6,383 bases of DNA from an uncultured Pirellula sp. (lineage in GTDB: Bacteria; Planctomycetota; Planctomycetia; Pirellulales; Pirellulaceae), in the NCBI GenBank assembly GCA_903892365.1, contig CAITIF010000177.1:1-6383 (forward strand). The letters run 5' to 3'. The notes beneath the pieces were generated by a model. It had not been told where the DNA came from, ran no database searches, and was given only the letters and a program-made list of their open reading frames with translations. Position 1 is the stretch's first letter; the number at the start of each line of letters is the position of its first letter. Shown here one piece after another: positions 1 through 6,383 of the stretch. The translations under genes and the position numbers were made by a program.

Positions 1-3000
1 ATCTTTGTCGCGCAAGTGATTGAACAAGTTAGCCCACGATTTCGCGAGAGTCTCTTATCGAGTGTTGAATTACGAGGGATGGACGGTAGTGTCAAGTCTG
101 GCTCCCACGCGTTCGTGTCTGCGATCGAGCGTGATGTCGCAAAAGAAGTACGACGCGTCGAACTGGAAGACCTACTTCCATGGACCGCAATTGCTCGTGG
201 CTTGACCATTTGCATGACGTTTCTGATGTTGACGCTGATGATTTGCGCGGTCCCGGGCTTGAAGTATCCTCAGCGGTTGGCTCGAGCTCTGCTACCTTTT
301 GTTTCATTGTCGCGCCCGTCGAATGTCCGTATCGCCATTTTGGAACCTAGTCCGGCTTCGCTGGCCGTGCCAAGTGAACAAACACTGCGATTTTTGATCG
401 AGGTAGAAGGTGGTAATGTTGACGGGGCGACGTTAGAGTTCGAGGATAGTAAAGGGCAACCATCGCAACCGCACCGCGAGTTTTCCATGCTCTTGGAAAG
501 TGAACAACCCAAACGCTTTTCCATAAATTCTTCCGTAGGAAGTGAGACCACGCGATATCGAGTGCGCGCAGGAGATGGTGAGACCGCTTGGTATCAGCTT
601 CAGACGCTCACACGTCCTAAAGTCGTGATGTTCACCACCCAAGCGACCTTGCCTGACTATGTTCCTAAGGACATTGCTGCCCAATTTTACCAATGCACTA
701 GTTCCAACCTTCGCGGGGATTTCCGAGTACTTGCCGGAAGCCGATTACGACTGGAAGTAGACACGAACCAGCCTTTGAGGCTTGGCTCGCTTGAACTAGA
801 GTCTCTCAGCACAGGTCGAAAAACATCGATCCCATTATCGTTCGAAAAGCCAGCAGGCGATCGCCAAATATCTGCTGGGGCGACTTCGAGCTATACAGCT
901 GATTTCGAAGTGCCGGAGAATGCAAAGTATCAAGTTCGTTTGCAAGCTGATACGGAATATCAGGGCAATCCGCTGGAGAATACCTTTAGCCCCGTTTACA
1001 AAATAGATGCTCTGGAGGACGCGGCGGCCACATTGACTTGGGCGGTCAGCGACTCCGCGGTTTGGAGAAAACCACCCGATTCCAAAGAGATCTTTGTTGT
1101 CGCTCCGAATGAGCTGATAGGCTTTGCAGTCAACTGCCAAGACAATTTGCCTGTCGAGTCGTTGGACTTCGAATGGTCGCTGAATCGAGGGACTTGGCAA
1201 TTGGCGAAGAGCAAAGTCCCCGTCCACGAGCAGACTCTTGGCGATCGGCCTGCGAACTTACCAACAATCAAAGCTTTCGATGGTTATGCAAAATGGGATT
1301 GGGACATAGCAGAATATAAGCTGGAAGGTGGGGATACGTTGCAATGCCGTGCGAAAAGCGTCGACTTGAAAGGGGGCGTATCGTACTCGTCCGTCGTTAC
1401 ATTGAGCGTTTCGGCAAATGGATACGATCGCGATCGCTACGATAGCCTCGAAAGAATGTCAGAGCTTGTTGCGCCACTGAAAGAGTTCGCAGAAACGATG
1501 GCGGCGAAACGAGAGGGAGTGCGAACTGCGATTGGGGTATTGAAGAACCCCGCATCCCCCGTCGAACAACGATCGCAAGCCACCAGGGAGCTTGGTGATG
1601 TTGCTAAGCTTGGCATTCTTAAGGCACAATTGATTCGATCGCAGGCGGAACCCATTGTCAGGGAACTCAAGCGATGCATCGATCAGTCCGATGTCGAACT
1701 TGCAATGCGAAATGTGTCGCGTATCGAGAAGGAGTATCTGCACTATATTGCTCATTCGCATCAGTCGCCCAACCTGTTGCTCACGGCAACAGAGATTGCG
1801 TCGAAATCCGATTGGTTCCAAAGTGAACGGGAGACGCGATTGAATCGAATGCAACAGTGCTTCGATCTGTCTTGCGACCAGTCCAATCGTATCCTGGAAC
1901 TCTATCGCCAGGTTGTGGGACTGGAGTTGCAAACGGCGATCACCAAAGATTTGACAGGACTAATGAACCACCAACAAACGCTGTTGGATCGAAAGCCTAA
2001 CGTCAGCTTGGAGGCGATGATTCGTTCTCAAAAACTGTCAGAACAGTACTGCAGTGCGGCTCTGAAGCTGGCGAAAAATTTTGGTCCGTCAGTAAACCAG
2101 GATCTTCGAGATGGCTTAGCCAACCTTAGCCGTTGGGGAAACGACACGATGCTTGAAATCAAAGATCTTTGCGAAGCGGATCTTGGATTAGATGTTTCTG
2201 AAAAAGCTCGAGATACGCAGCGTGATCAGCTTCGAGCACGTATCGAGCGTTCGGCCAACGAACTCAGGAACCAGCGATGGGCATACAACTTAGGTGGGAA
2301 TCTTATCTGGAACATCCACAATGCGAGACGCGAACTTTGGAACAACAGTGGATCACTTCGAACCATGTTCAACGAATCCTTGGATCGCATCCGAAAGCGA
2401 AACGAAATCGTCCGTGACAACCTGGCAAGCAACACCCCAGAACGGTCTCCTGAGTTGGGTTCCCGAATTGCGAGCCTTGAAACGGATGTGGTGGGTGTCT
2501 ATTTTACTGCCCTAGGACAGATGCTCGATCGAAGAGATTTGCACCAACGACGAGGCGTTAGTGACCCTGTTTTCGCAAGCGACATGGGGTTAGCCCATCG
2601 GGCATGGACCAAAGTTCTTGAAGACTGGATCCAAAACCCGGCGGACCACGCAGGCCAGACCAAGAATTTGGAAGAAGTTGCCAAGTCCTTTCATGTGCTC
2701 GAGGCCGCTCATGAAGCGATGGAGGCGAAGCTGGTTCTTCAATCGTTGCGTTCCAAAGAGCAGTACGATTGGAAAGCGTTGGAAGGTCAGCTTTCGCACT
2801 CAACCCAGTGGGACAGCATAGCTCATCGAGTTGAGTTTGCGTCCCAGTGGATGAAGGAGTCGGGCATTGAGCAAGCGTTAGCCGAAAAGTTCAATGCGCT
2901 GCGGTATGGCGACCTTGCCAACAGGATCGCACAGAAGCTTCACCCACGCCGCGATCCCCACAATCAAAATTGGACATCCGCATCCGATGACATGCAACGT

Positions 3001-5733
3001 TTATTAACGAATTGGAATGAACACGACAACGAACTCAAACCGATTTTGGACGCGGCTCGTGCTACGCTTTCAAAGTTTGCACCGAGCATCTCGGAATTGG
3101 CAGAAAAAGCGGCTCAGGCAACTCAGAATTTAAAGAGCAAGACAGAGCAGATTCAGAAAGAATCGCAAGGAACCAAGGCAGATTCCGCAGAACCAGCGAC
3201 AGTGTCGATCGATCCCTTAAAATCTGCGGCGGACTTGATGAAGAGCCAGATGGAATCGGAACTGAAGCTCCAACAACTGCAGGATGCTTTGATTGAACAA
3301 GCAAGCCGACAGGATTTGCTCCAGAACGAACAGCTTCAAGCTGCTCGCGATAGCGATAACGCATTGCGATTGTTAGATGCTGTTTCCATACCGATGAAGG
3401 AAGCCATTCGCGAGGTGGCGGAATCGATTAACGCACAGACGTCTCCGTCGGCAGAACGCAAGGCGGAAATGCAAAGCAAACTTTCCGAGGCCGTTCAGCG
3501 AGAATCGCAAACCGTCGACACTTTAGAAGCTGTCGCGAAGCACTTTGCGAAACTCGAGAATGCAATGGATCAGGGGCAGGCGAACCCTCCGGAATCAAAC
3601 CTGGCCAAAGCACCAGACGCAAACGCATCAACTGAACAGCAAGCATCAAGCGAATCGCTACAACAACAAGCAGATTCTGCCACAAGGGAGCTAGCCATGG
3701 ACCCTCAGTTCCCGTCGATCCGTGATTCCAATCAAGATTACGCAAAGGCCAAGGATCTTGCCGAGCAGGCTCAACGAGATCCAAGAACTTTGCTTGAAAA
3801 TTTAGAGCGCGAGTTGAAAACAAGTCCGCTGATGCAGTCCGAGCTATCGGAAATCGCAAAAGCTAGTGCGGAATCCGTCGCCAACAGCTTGCGGAATGCT
3901 GCCAAGGAGGAAAAGCAATTGGCTTTGCAAGTTGAAAACGCGGATGCAAAGCTTGTTGTTGAAAAGCAGCTTCAAATCGATCGCGCTCAGGCGATCACAG
4001 AGCAGGTAGAACGATTTACGGCGAGGGCGCTCGAGAAAGCTGCTCAAGCGGTAAATGCGACCGGCAAGCATGAACAAGCCCAAACACTCAATCAGGCGGC
4101 CAAGTCCTTGCGAAAGCGGTCTAGCGCTTTGCAGCAGTTGAGTGAGAATACTCCAAGGCAGCAATTCCAAGTGGATACGCAAGCGCTAGCCGATGAAGTC
4201 GCCAAAACCAATCAAGAACTCACCAGGGTTCAAAGCGAGATCGAGCCCATGGTGGGGCAGGCCATTCATAAAGGGGAACAGCTTCGAGTCAACACCAAAG
4301 AAGCGATGCAGAATGTTCAGACTCAGAATCGCAATGAGATGATTGCGCAGGGAAACGAATCGGTCAATCGGGCCAACCAAAAAGTTCAGGAAGCGAAGCA
4401 ACGCGTTCAACAATTGGTTCAACCGCTCAGCGACGCCCGAAAACAAACCGAGGCAGCAAAAAAGCGATTCGAGGAACAGAATTCAAATCCTGATGCTTTA
4501 AAACACTTGCAATCCGTTGCTGTTCAGGAAGAGCAATTGCTTGAAAAGAACCGTTCAGCAAGTGAACGAATCAAGCAAGCCGAAGAACTGCTTCAACAGG
4601 CGGAGCAAAAGAAGAAGGCTTTAGAAGAAGCAGAACGGGCGGACCTTGACAAGCCGGACCCGCGAGCCGCACTTGCAATGGATCAGACGTCTCAGTCGCG
4701 GGAGCAATTGGCCAGTCTGCAAAAGCAAATAGATGCACTGAACCAAAGCGCCCGGTCCTTACCTGAGCCCAAAAGCCAAGCATCGCCTTTGGCAAATCTG
4801 GAGAAAAGCCAAAAGAAGATCAAGGAAAATGTACGGGAATTAGCCGCCGATATCGATCAAGCTGCAAGACACGAGCAGCGACTTGAAAATGGCGAAGGCG
4901 CAAACAGCCTGAAAGAATCTGCGAAAGCGATCAGGCAAATGTCAGAAGGACAACTCCAACAAGCACAGCAGGAACTAGGACAGGCTGCAGGAGCAGCAAG
5001 CATTGCGGAATCAGACCAAGCGAAGTCGTTACCAAAGGACCAAGAGATAAAGAACTCGTTTGATCGCCCTGGGACTCAAGGGCCTGTCAACAGCCTGAAT
5101 CGAGCGAGCGAGGAACTGCTGGGCAATGCAAAGCAATTGGACAACGCATTCGGTTCGAAAGATCCGCCCAAGCCAGGCACCGGATCTCAAGGAGGTGATG
5201 ATAACAAGTCCGCATCATTAAAGAATTCGAATTCGCCGAAGCCTTCGAACGAAGAAGGATCGGAGGGTGGAGAATCATCGTCCAACGAGAATTCCGATGG
5301 GGTTCCGATGACTGATCAACAAAAGGCCCGAATGCTGGATCAGCTCGATCGTCAAGTGAATTCAAAACAAGGAGATTCCAATCGTTCCTTGCAAGACGCG
5401 ATACGACAGTCGGCGGACCAGCTTTCCAATGCGATGAATCAGGCTAGGTTAGATCAGCAAGCAAGCAGCATGCAAAACAAGTCGAATTCGCCAGGTAAGC
5501 CATCTCGCAATGGCATGAAGGGCCAGCGAGGCCAATCCGATACAGCGGATGAAGACAGAGCGAACCCTGCGGCTGTCGGTGTGCTTCCCAATCGTACATT
5601 AGAATTGAATCGAGATTGGGGGCAACTTCGCGAGCAACGAGCCGAAGATGTGATCGAAGGCAGTCGGGATGAATTCGACCCGGAGTTCAGCGACGCGATT
5701 CAAGCATACTACCGCGCGGTTGGTAAGCCATAG
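1..5733 (+). CDS. Giant membrane-anchored DUF4175-like protein with long coiled-coil region (5' partial)
   Basis: Seen: one uninterrupted frame from base 1 to the TAG at 5731-5733, 1,910 codons. The frame is open for five codons before the GTG at base 16, and no Shine-Dalgarno sequence precedes that GTG, so the gene very likely starts upstream. Residues 1-55 form a soluble segment with an LLSSVEL motif, 62-80 a transmembrane helix, about 100-466 a beta-rich region, about 470-1010 a helical Trp-containing region, and about 1016-1665 coiled coil rich in Ala, Gln, Glu and Lys. Ser/Gly/Asn-rich linkers follow, then a conserved-looking end at 1860-1905. Known of the family: the LLS-VEL segment, the helix, the 'LLPF...RPSNVRI...LEP' stretch and the YRVRAGDGET motif resemble planctomycete DUF4175-type proteins, often encoded near MoxR and DUF58 genes. 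Inferred: an envelope protein with a large extracytoplasmic part. No catalytic residues are recognised and the function is unknown. Coding status is certain; the family assignment is moderate. Confidence 0.9.
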   Translation: MFVAQVIEQVSPRFRESLLSSVELRGMDGSVKSGSHAFVSAIERDVAKEVRRVELEDLLPWTAIARGLTICMTFLMLTLMICAVPGLKYPQRLARALLPFVSLSRPSNVRIAILEPSPASLAVPSEQTLRFLIEVEGGNVDGATLEFEDSKGQPSQPHREFSMLLESEQPKRFSINSSVGSETTRYRVRAGDGETAWYQLQTLTRPKVVMFTTQATLPDYVPKDIAAQFYQCTSSNLRGDFRVLAGSRLRLEVDTNQPLRLGSLELESLSTGRKTSIPLSFEKPAGDRQISAGATSSYTADFEVPENAKYQVRLQADTEYQGNPLENTFSPVYKIDALEDAAATLTWAVSDSAVWRKPPDSKEIFVVAPNELIGFAVNCQDNLPVESLDFEWSLNRGTWQLAKSKVPVHEQTLGDRPANLPTIKAFDGYAKWDWDIAEYKLEGGDTLQCRAKSVDLKGGVSYSSVVTLSVSANGYDRDRYDSLERMSELVAPLKEFAETMAAKREGVRTAIGVLKNPASPVEQRSQATRELGDVAKLGILKAQLIRSQAEPIVRELKRCIDQSDVELAMRNVSRIEKEYLHYIAHSHQSPNLLLTATEIASKSDWFQSERETRLNRMQQCFDLSCDQSNRILELYRQVVGLELQTAITKDLTGLMNHQQTLLDRKPNVSLEAMIRSQKLSEQYCSAALKLAKNFGPSVNQDLRDGLANLSRWGNDTMLEIKDLCEADLGLDVSEKARDTQRDQLRARIERSANELRNQRWAYNLGGNLIWNIHNARRELWNNSGSLRTMFNESLDRIRKRNEIVRDNLASNTPERSPELGSRIASLETDVVGVYFTALGQMLDRRDLHQRRGVSDPVFASDMGLAHRAWTKVLEDWIQNPADHAGQTKNLEEVAKSFHVLEAAHEAMEAKLVLQSLRSKEQYDWKALEGQLSHSTQWDSIAHRVEFASQWMKESGIEQALAEKFNALRYGDLANRIAQKLHPRRDPHNQNWTSASDDMQRLLTNWNEHDNELKPILDAARATLSKFAPSISELAEKAAQATQNLKSKTEQIQKESQGTKADSAEPATVSIDPLKSAADLMKSQMESELKLQQLQDALIEQASRQDLLQNEQLQAARDSDNALRLLDAVSIPMKEAIREVAESINAQTSPSAERKAEMQSKLSEAVQRESQTVDTLEAVAKHFAKLENAMDQGQANPPESNLAKAPDANASTEQQASSESLQQQADSATRELAMDPQFPSIRDSNQDYAKAKDLAEQAQRDPRTLLENLERELKTSPLMQSELSEIAKASAESVANSLRNAAKEEKQLALQVENADAKLVVEKQLQIDRAQAITEQVERFTARALEKAAQAVNATGKHEQAQTLNQAAKSLRKRSSALQQLSENTPRQQFQVDTQALADEVAKTNQELTRVQSEIEPMVGQAIHKGEQLRVNTKEAMQNVQTQNRNEMIAQGNESVNRANQKVQEAKQRVQQLVQPLSDARKQTEAAKKRFEEQNSNPDALKHLQSVAVQEEQLLEKNRSASERIKQAEELLQQAEQKKKALEEAERADLDKPDPRAALAMDQTSQSREQLASLQKQIDALNQSARSLPEPKSQASPLANLEKSQKKIKENVRELAADIDQAARHEQRLENGEGANSLKESAKAIRQMSEGQLQQAQQELGQAAGAASIAESDQAKSLPKDQEIKNSFDRPGTQGPVNSLNRASEELLGNAKQLDNAFGSKDPPKPGTGSQGGDDNKSASLKNSNSPKPSNEEGSEGGESSSNENSDGVPMTDQQKARMLDQLDRQVNSKQGDSNRSLQDAIRQSADQLSNAMNQARLDQQASSMQNKSNSPGKPSRNGMKGQRGQSDTADEDRANPAAVGVLPNRTLELNRDWGQLREQRAEDVIEGSRDEFDPEFSDAIQAYYRAVGKP
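199..255 (+). other. Transmembrane helix of the giant protein
   Basis: Residues 62-80 form a 19-residue hydrophobic run rich in Leu, Met, Ile, Cys, Thr and Phe. It is preceded by basic residues (KEVRR near 43-47 and Arg61) and followed by Lys83, Arg87 and Arg90. It is the only strong membrane segment in the visible protein. Relatives usually have further helices nearer the N-terminus, which would fall before base 1. The 1,800 residues after the helix are therefore probably all on one side of the membrane. The outside is more likely, because the next region is beta-rich and resembles Ig-like extracytoplasmic domains, but the flanking charges do not settle the orientation. Confidence 0.85.
313..1413 (+). 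other. Beta-rich, probably Ig-like extracytoplasmic region of the giant protein
   Basis: Residues about 101-466 alternate hydrophobic and polar residues in short strands separated by Gly/Asn/Pro turns. Examples are RFLIEVEGG at 125-133, RLRLEVDTNQPL at 243-254, YQVRLQADTEY at 305-315 and GFAVNCQDNLPVESLDF at 369-385. Repeated units of roughly 100 residues, each ending near a phrase such as YRVRAGDGE (181-189) or CRAKSVDLKGG (444-454), suggest three or four beta-sandwich modules. The 'D-N-L-P-V-E-S-L' phrase matches the place where relatives have 'DD-G-(L/V)--V', a strand signature common in this family. The modules may bind a partner or act as spacers; no active site is visible. Exact domain limits cannot be set by eye. 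Confidence 0.6.
1425..1437. repeat. Tandem CGATCG palindrome inside the coding region
   Basis: Two CGATCG units abut at 1425-1430 and 1431-1436, forming a 12-base perfect palindrome. The overlapping octamer GCGATCGC lies at 1430-1437. The stretch encodes DRDR (471-474 of the large protein), at the point where the beta-rich region gives way to helical sequence. A second long palindrome, GGCGATCGCC, lies at 856-865. Its position inside a gene makes a regulatory role uncertain. Confidence 0.6.
3061..5010 (+). other. Long coiled-coil-like region of the giant protein
   Basis: Residues about 1017-1666 are dominated by Ala, Gln, Glu, Lys, Ser and Leu with heptad-like spacing. The clearest stretch is 1500-1541, which includes EELLQQAEQKKKALEEAE at 1523-1540. 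Short breaks with Pro or Ser fall near 1049-1066, 1186-1210, 1228-1236, 1545-1552 and 1581-1592, so this is several helical segments rather than one rod. There is no Trp between residues 1000 and 1868, only one Tyr (1242) between 1001 and 1897, and no Cys after 719. This composition fits an extended fibrous structure rather than a packed globular enzyme. A spacer or an oligomerisation scaffold reaching from the membrane is a reasonable inference. Confidence 0.75.
5152..5580 (+). other. Low-complexity linkers flanking a short helical segment
   Basis: Residues 1713-1763 are rich in Ser, Gly, Asn, Glu, Lys and Pro and almost lack hydrophobic residues, so they are predicted to be disordered. A helical segment follows at about 1764-1815 (MTDQQKARMLDQLDRQ, then IRQSADQLSNAMNQARLDQQ). 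A second disordered stretch covers 1816-1855. The two linkers share the related phrases NSNSPKPS (1737-1744) and NKSNSPGKPS (1821-1830), encoded by the same 11-mer TCGAATTCGCC at 5227-5237 and 5482-5492. The segment links the coiled coil to the C-terminal module. Confidence 0.65.
5593..5733 (+). other. Conserved-looking C-terminal module of the giant protein
   Basis: The last 46 residues (1860-1905) leave low complexity and regain aromatic and acidic residues: DWGQLREQRAEDVIEG at 1867-1882 and EFDPEFSDAIQAYYRAV at 1887-1903. I recognise this pattern, a Trp-Gly-x-Leu start followed by a Pro-Glu-(Tyr/Phe)-x-x-x-Ile-x-x-Tyr-(Tyr/Phe) helix, from the ends of several planctomycete and verrucomicrobial coiled-coil membrane proteins. 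That recognition is from memory and unverified. It ends directly at the TAG stop, so the gene is complete at its 3' end. The module may be a docking or assembly tail. Confidence 0.55.
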
Positions 5734-5813
5734 TCACGGTCGGCTGGCGATAGTCGACAAGGGTACAAACCTATTTCTTTTGCCCTATGAAGTCATAAAT
5801 AGCAGCTGGGAGA
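5734..5813. other. Short gap between convergent genes
   Basis: These 80 bases lie between the TAG of the + strand gene and the TAA (reverse complement, 5814-5816) of the - strand kinase gene. Both genes end here, so no promoter is expected. A bidirectional terminator would fit, but I find no strong GC stem followed by a T run in either direction. The best candidate pairs AGGGT at 5760-5764 with GCCCT at 5782-5786 across a 17-base loop, which is too weak to call. Termination may be Rho-dependent. Confidence 0.8.
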
Positions 5814-5939
5814 TTAACCTTCTGCAGGCTGATCTTGCTGATCCAGAGCCTTCAGTTCCTCGATCCAAATCCGGATGTCGTTATCGTATTCGCTAGCGAG
5901 ATCGCTCAAAACAAGTTGTCGGTGAAAGGAAGCCGCCCC
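5814..5939 (-). other. C-terminal tail of the kinase
   Basis: Residues 144-184 follow the last kinase helix. A probable amphipathic helix, VLSDLASEYDNDIRIWIEEL at 153-172, carries a single Trp (168) and several acidic residues, and is followed by a polar Gln/Asp/Glu end. It does not resemble PASTA, WD40, TPR or the other sensor domains often fused to planctomycete kinases. It could pack on the C-lobe or bind a partner. I recall similar 'Y-x-x-(E/D)-I-R-x-W-(L/I)-E-E-L' tails in related kinases, but cannot confirm this here. Confidence 0.5.
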
Positions 5940-6383
5940 TTCTTGAAGCAATTCAGCTGCTTCCGCGCTTGGGAACCTGCGCGAAGGGTCGGGAGCGATT
6001 AGACCGCGGCAGAAGTTCATCAACAAACCATTGCACGAGACCTCTTGAGGAAAAATCTCGTGTAGGCGATTGGGCAGCGAGCGTTTCTGTTCCAACAGGG
6101 ACCGAAGGGAATCGGTATCGGCAAAACAAGGTTGGCCCGAAAGCAATTCGATCAAAACGTATCCCAACGATGCAAGATCGCTTCGAGGGGAGACAGGGGC
6201 GTTTTCTAAAACTTCGGGGGCAGCATAAGCAGGCGTGCAAGTAAAGACTTGAGGTTGTTTCCCCATTTCGAATGCGGAACCGATATCGATCAATTTTGCG
6301 TGACCTGTTCGCTTGATCATGATGTTGGAAGTCTTGATATCGCCGTGAACAACATTTTCACGATGCATGGCGGCCAGTCCCGC
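5814..6383 (-). CDS. Hanks-type serine/threonine protein kinase, C-terminal half (5' partial)
   Basis: Role: transfers phosphate from ATP to Ser/Thr of proteins. Seen, numbering from the Met at 6368: catalytic loop HGDIKTSN at 8-15 (Asp10, Lys12, Asn15), the metal-binding motif as DIG at 28-30 (bases 6279-6287), an APE motif at 50-52, the helix-F aspartate in SDLASLGYVLIELLSG at 63-78, and the late arginine in PDPSRRFPS at 126-134. All residues needed for catalysis in this half are present. The frame stays open upstream of that Met through AGLAA to the window edge, so the Met is internal, and the Gly-rich loop and ATP-binding lysine lie outside. The protein ends about 40 residues after the kinase fold, with no membrane segment or sensor domain, so the visible part looks soluble. 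HGD in place of HRD makes it a non-RD kinase. Its substrate is unknown. It converges with the large gene, so it is transcribed separately. Confidence 0.93.
   Translation of the reverse strand, partial: AGLAAMHRENVVHGDIKTSNIMIKRTGHAKLIDIGSAFEMGKQPQVFTCTPAYAAPEVLENAPVSPRSDLASLGYVLIELLSGQPCFADTDSLRSLLEQKRSLPNRLHEIFPQEVSCNGLLMNFCRGLIAPDPSRRFPSAEAAELLQEGAASFHRQLVLSDLASEYDNDIRIWIEELKALDQQDQPAEG

Noticed and set aside
16..18. GTG at base 16 as the start codon of the large gene
   Set aside because: The frame is open through all five codons before it, no ribosome binding site precedes it, and relatives have additional N-terminal membrane segments. The gene most likely starts before the window.
835..1227. 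130-codon open frame on the - strand
   Set aside because: It is antisense to the beta-rich region of the large gene, with no domain or visible ribosome binding site. It is a shadow frame.
1459..1932. 157-codon open frame on the - strand
   Set aside because: It lies wholly inside the large gene and overlaps other equally open shadow frames. Its translation shows no recognisable domain.
3428..3859. 143-codon open frame on the - strand
   Set aside because: It is antisense to the Ala/Gln-rich coiled-coil region, whose codon bias keeps the opposite strand open. Its translation is Leu/Pro/Arg-rich and has no recognisable motif.
3061..5010. SMC- or Rad50-like ATPase suggested by the long coiled coil
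   Set aside because: No Walker A, Walker B or signature motif is present at either end, and the protein is anchored by a transmembrane helix. The coiled-coil composition alone would give spurious similarity.
5760..5786. Possible terminator hairpin between the convergent genes
   Set aside because: Only five pairs (one G-T), a 17-base loop and no adjoining T run after the stem. This is too weak to call as an intrinsic terminator.
6366..6368. ATG (reverse strand) as the start of the kinase gene
   Set aside because: A start here would leave only the catalytic loop and C-lobe, with no ATP-binding lobe. The frame remains open to the window edge with AGLAA, which fits the helix just before the catalytic loop.

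Overview
The window holds two protein-coding genes that face each other, and both are cut by the window edges. Together they fill nearly all of the sequence, leaving one 80-base gap. There are no RNA genes, mobile elements, CRISPR arrays or phage-like features. Codon use and protein families suggest a Planctomycetota bacterium, probably of the Pirellulales type. The pointers are a very large membrane-anchored DUF4175-like protein with a long Ala/Gln/Glu-rich helical region, and a compact Hanks-type kinase with an HGDIK catalytic loop. The taxonomic call is an inference from family resemblance, not a database match.

Region 1 (1-5733, + strand) is one open frame of at least 1,910 codons. It is already open at base 1, so its true N-terminus lies upstream. 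It reads as a short cytoplasmic or interhelical segment, one visible transmembrane helix, about 370 residues of beta-rich extracytoplasmic sequence, about 550 residues of globular helical sequence, roughly 650 residues of coiled-coil-like sequence, low-complexity linkers, and a short conserved-looking C-terminal module. Residues here are numbered from the GTG at base 16 for convenience; that codon is not proposed as the start.

Region 2 (5734-5813) separates the two converging stop codons. It has no convincing terminator hairpin.

Region 3 (5814-6383, - strand) is the C-terminal half of a serine/threonine protein kinase, from the catalytic loop to the stop. Its ATP-binding N-lobe lies beyond base 6383. 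Its residues are numbered from the Met at 6368, also for convenience only.

The genes converge, so they are not in one operon, and nothing in the window shows they work together. In planctomycetes, relatives of the large protein are often found with MoxR ATPase, DUF58 and von Willebrand A-type genes. Those would lie upstream of base 1 if present, so that context cannot be checked here. I see no clear new system. The items most worth a second look are the architecture of the giant protein, the abundance of the palindrome CGATCG in all three codon phases, and the non-RD, DIG-type kinase with a short tail.
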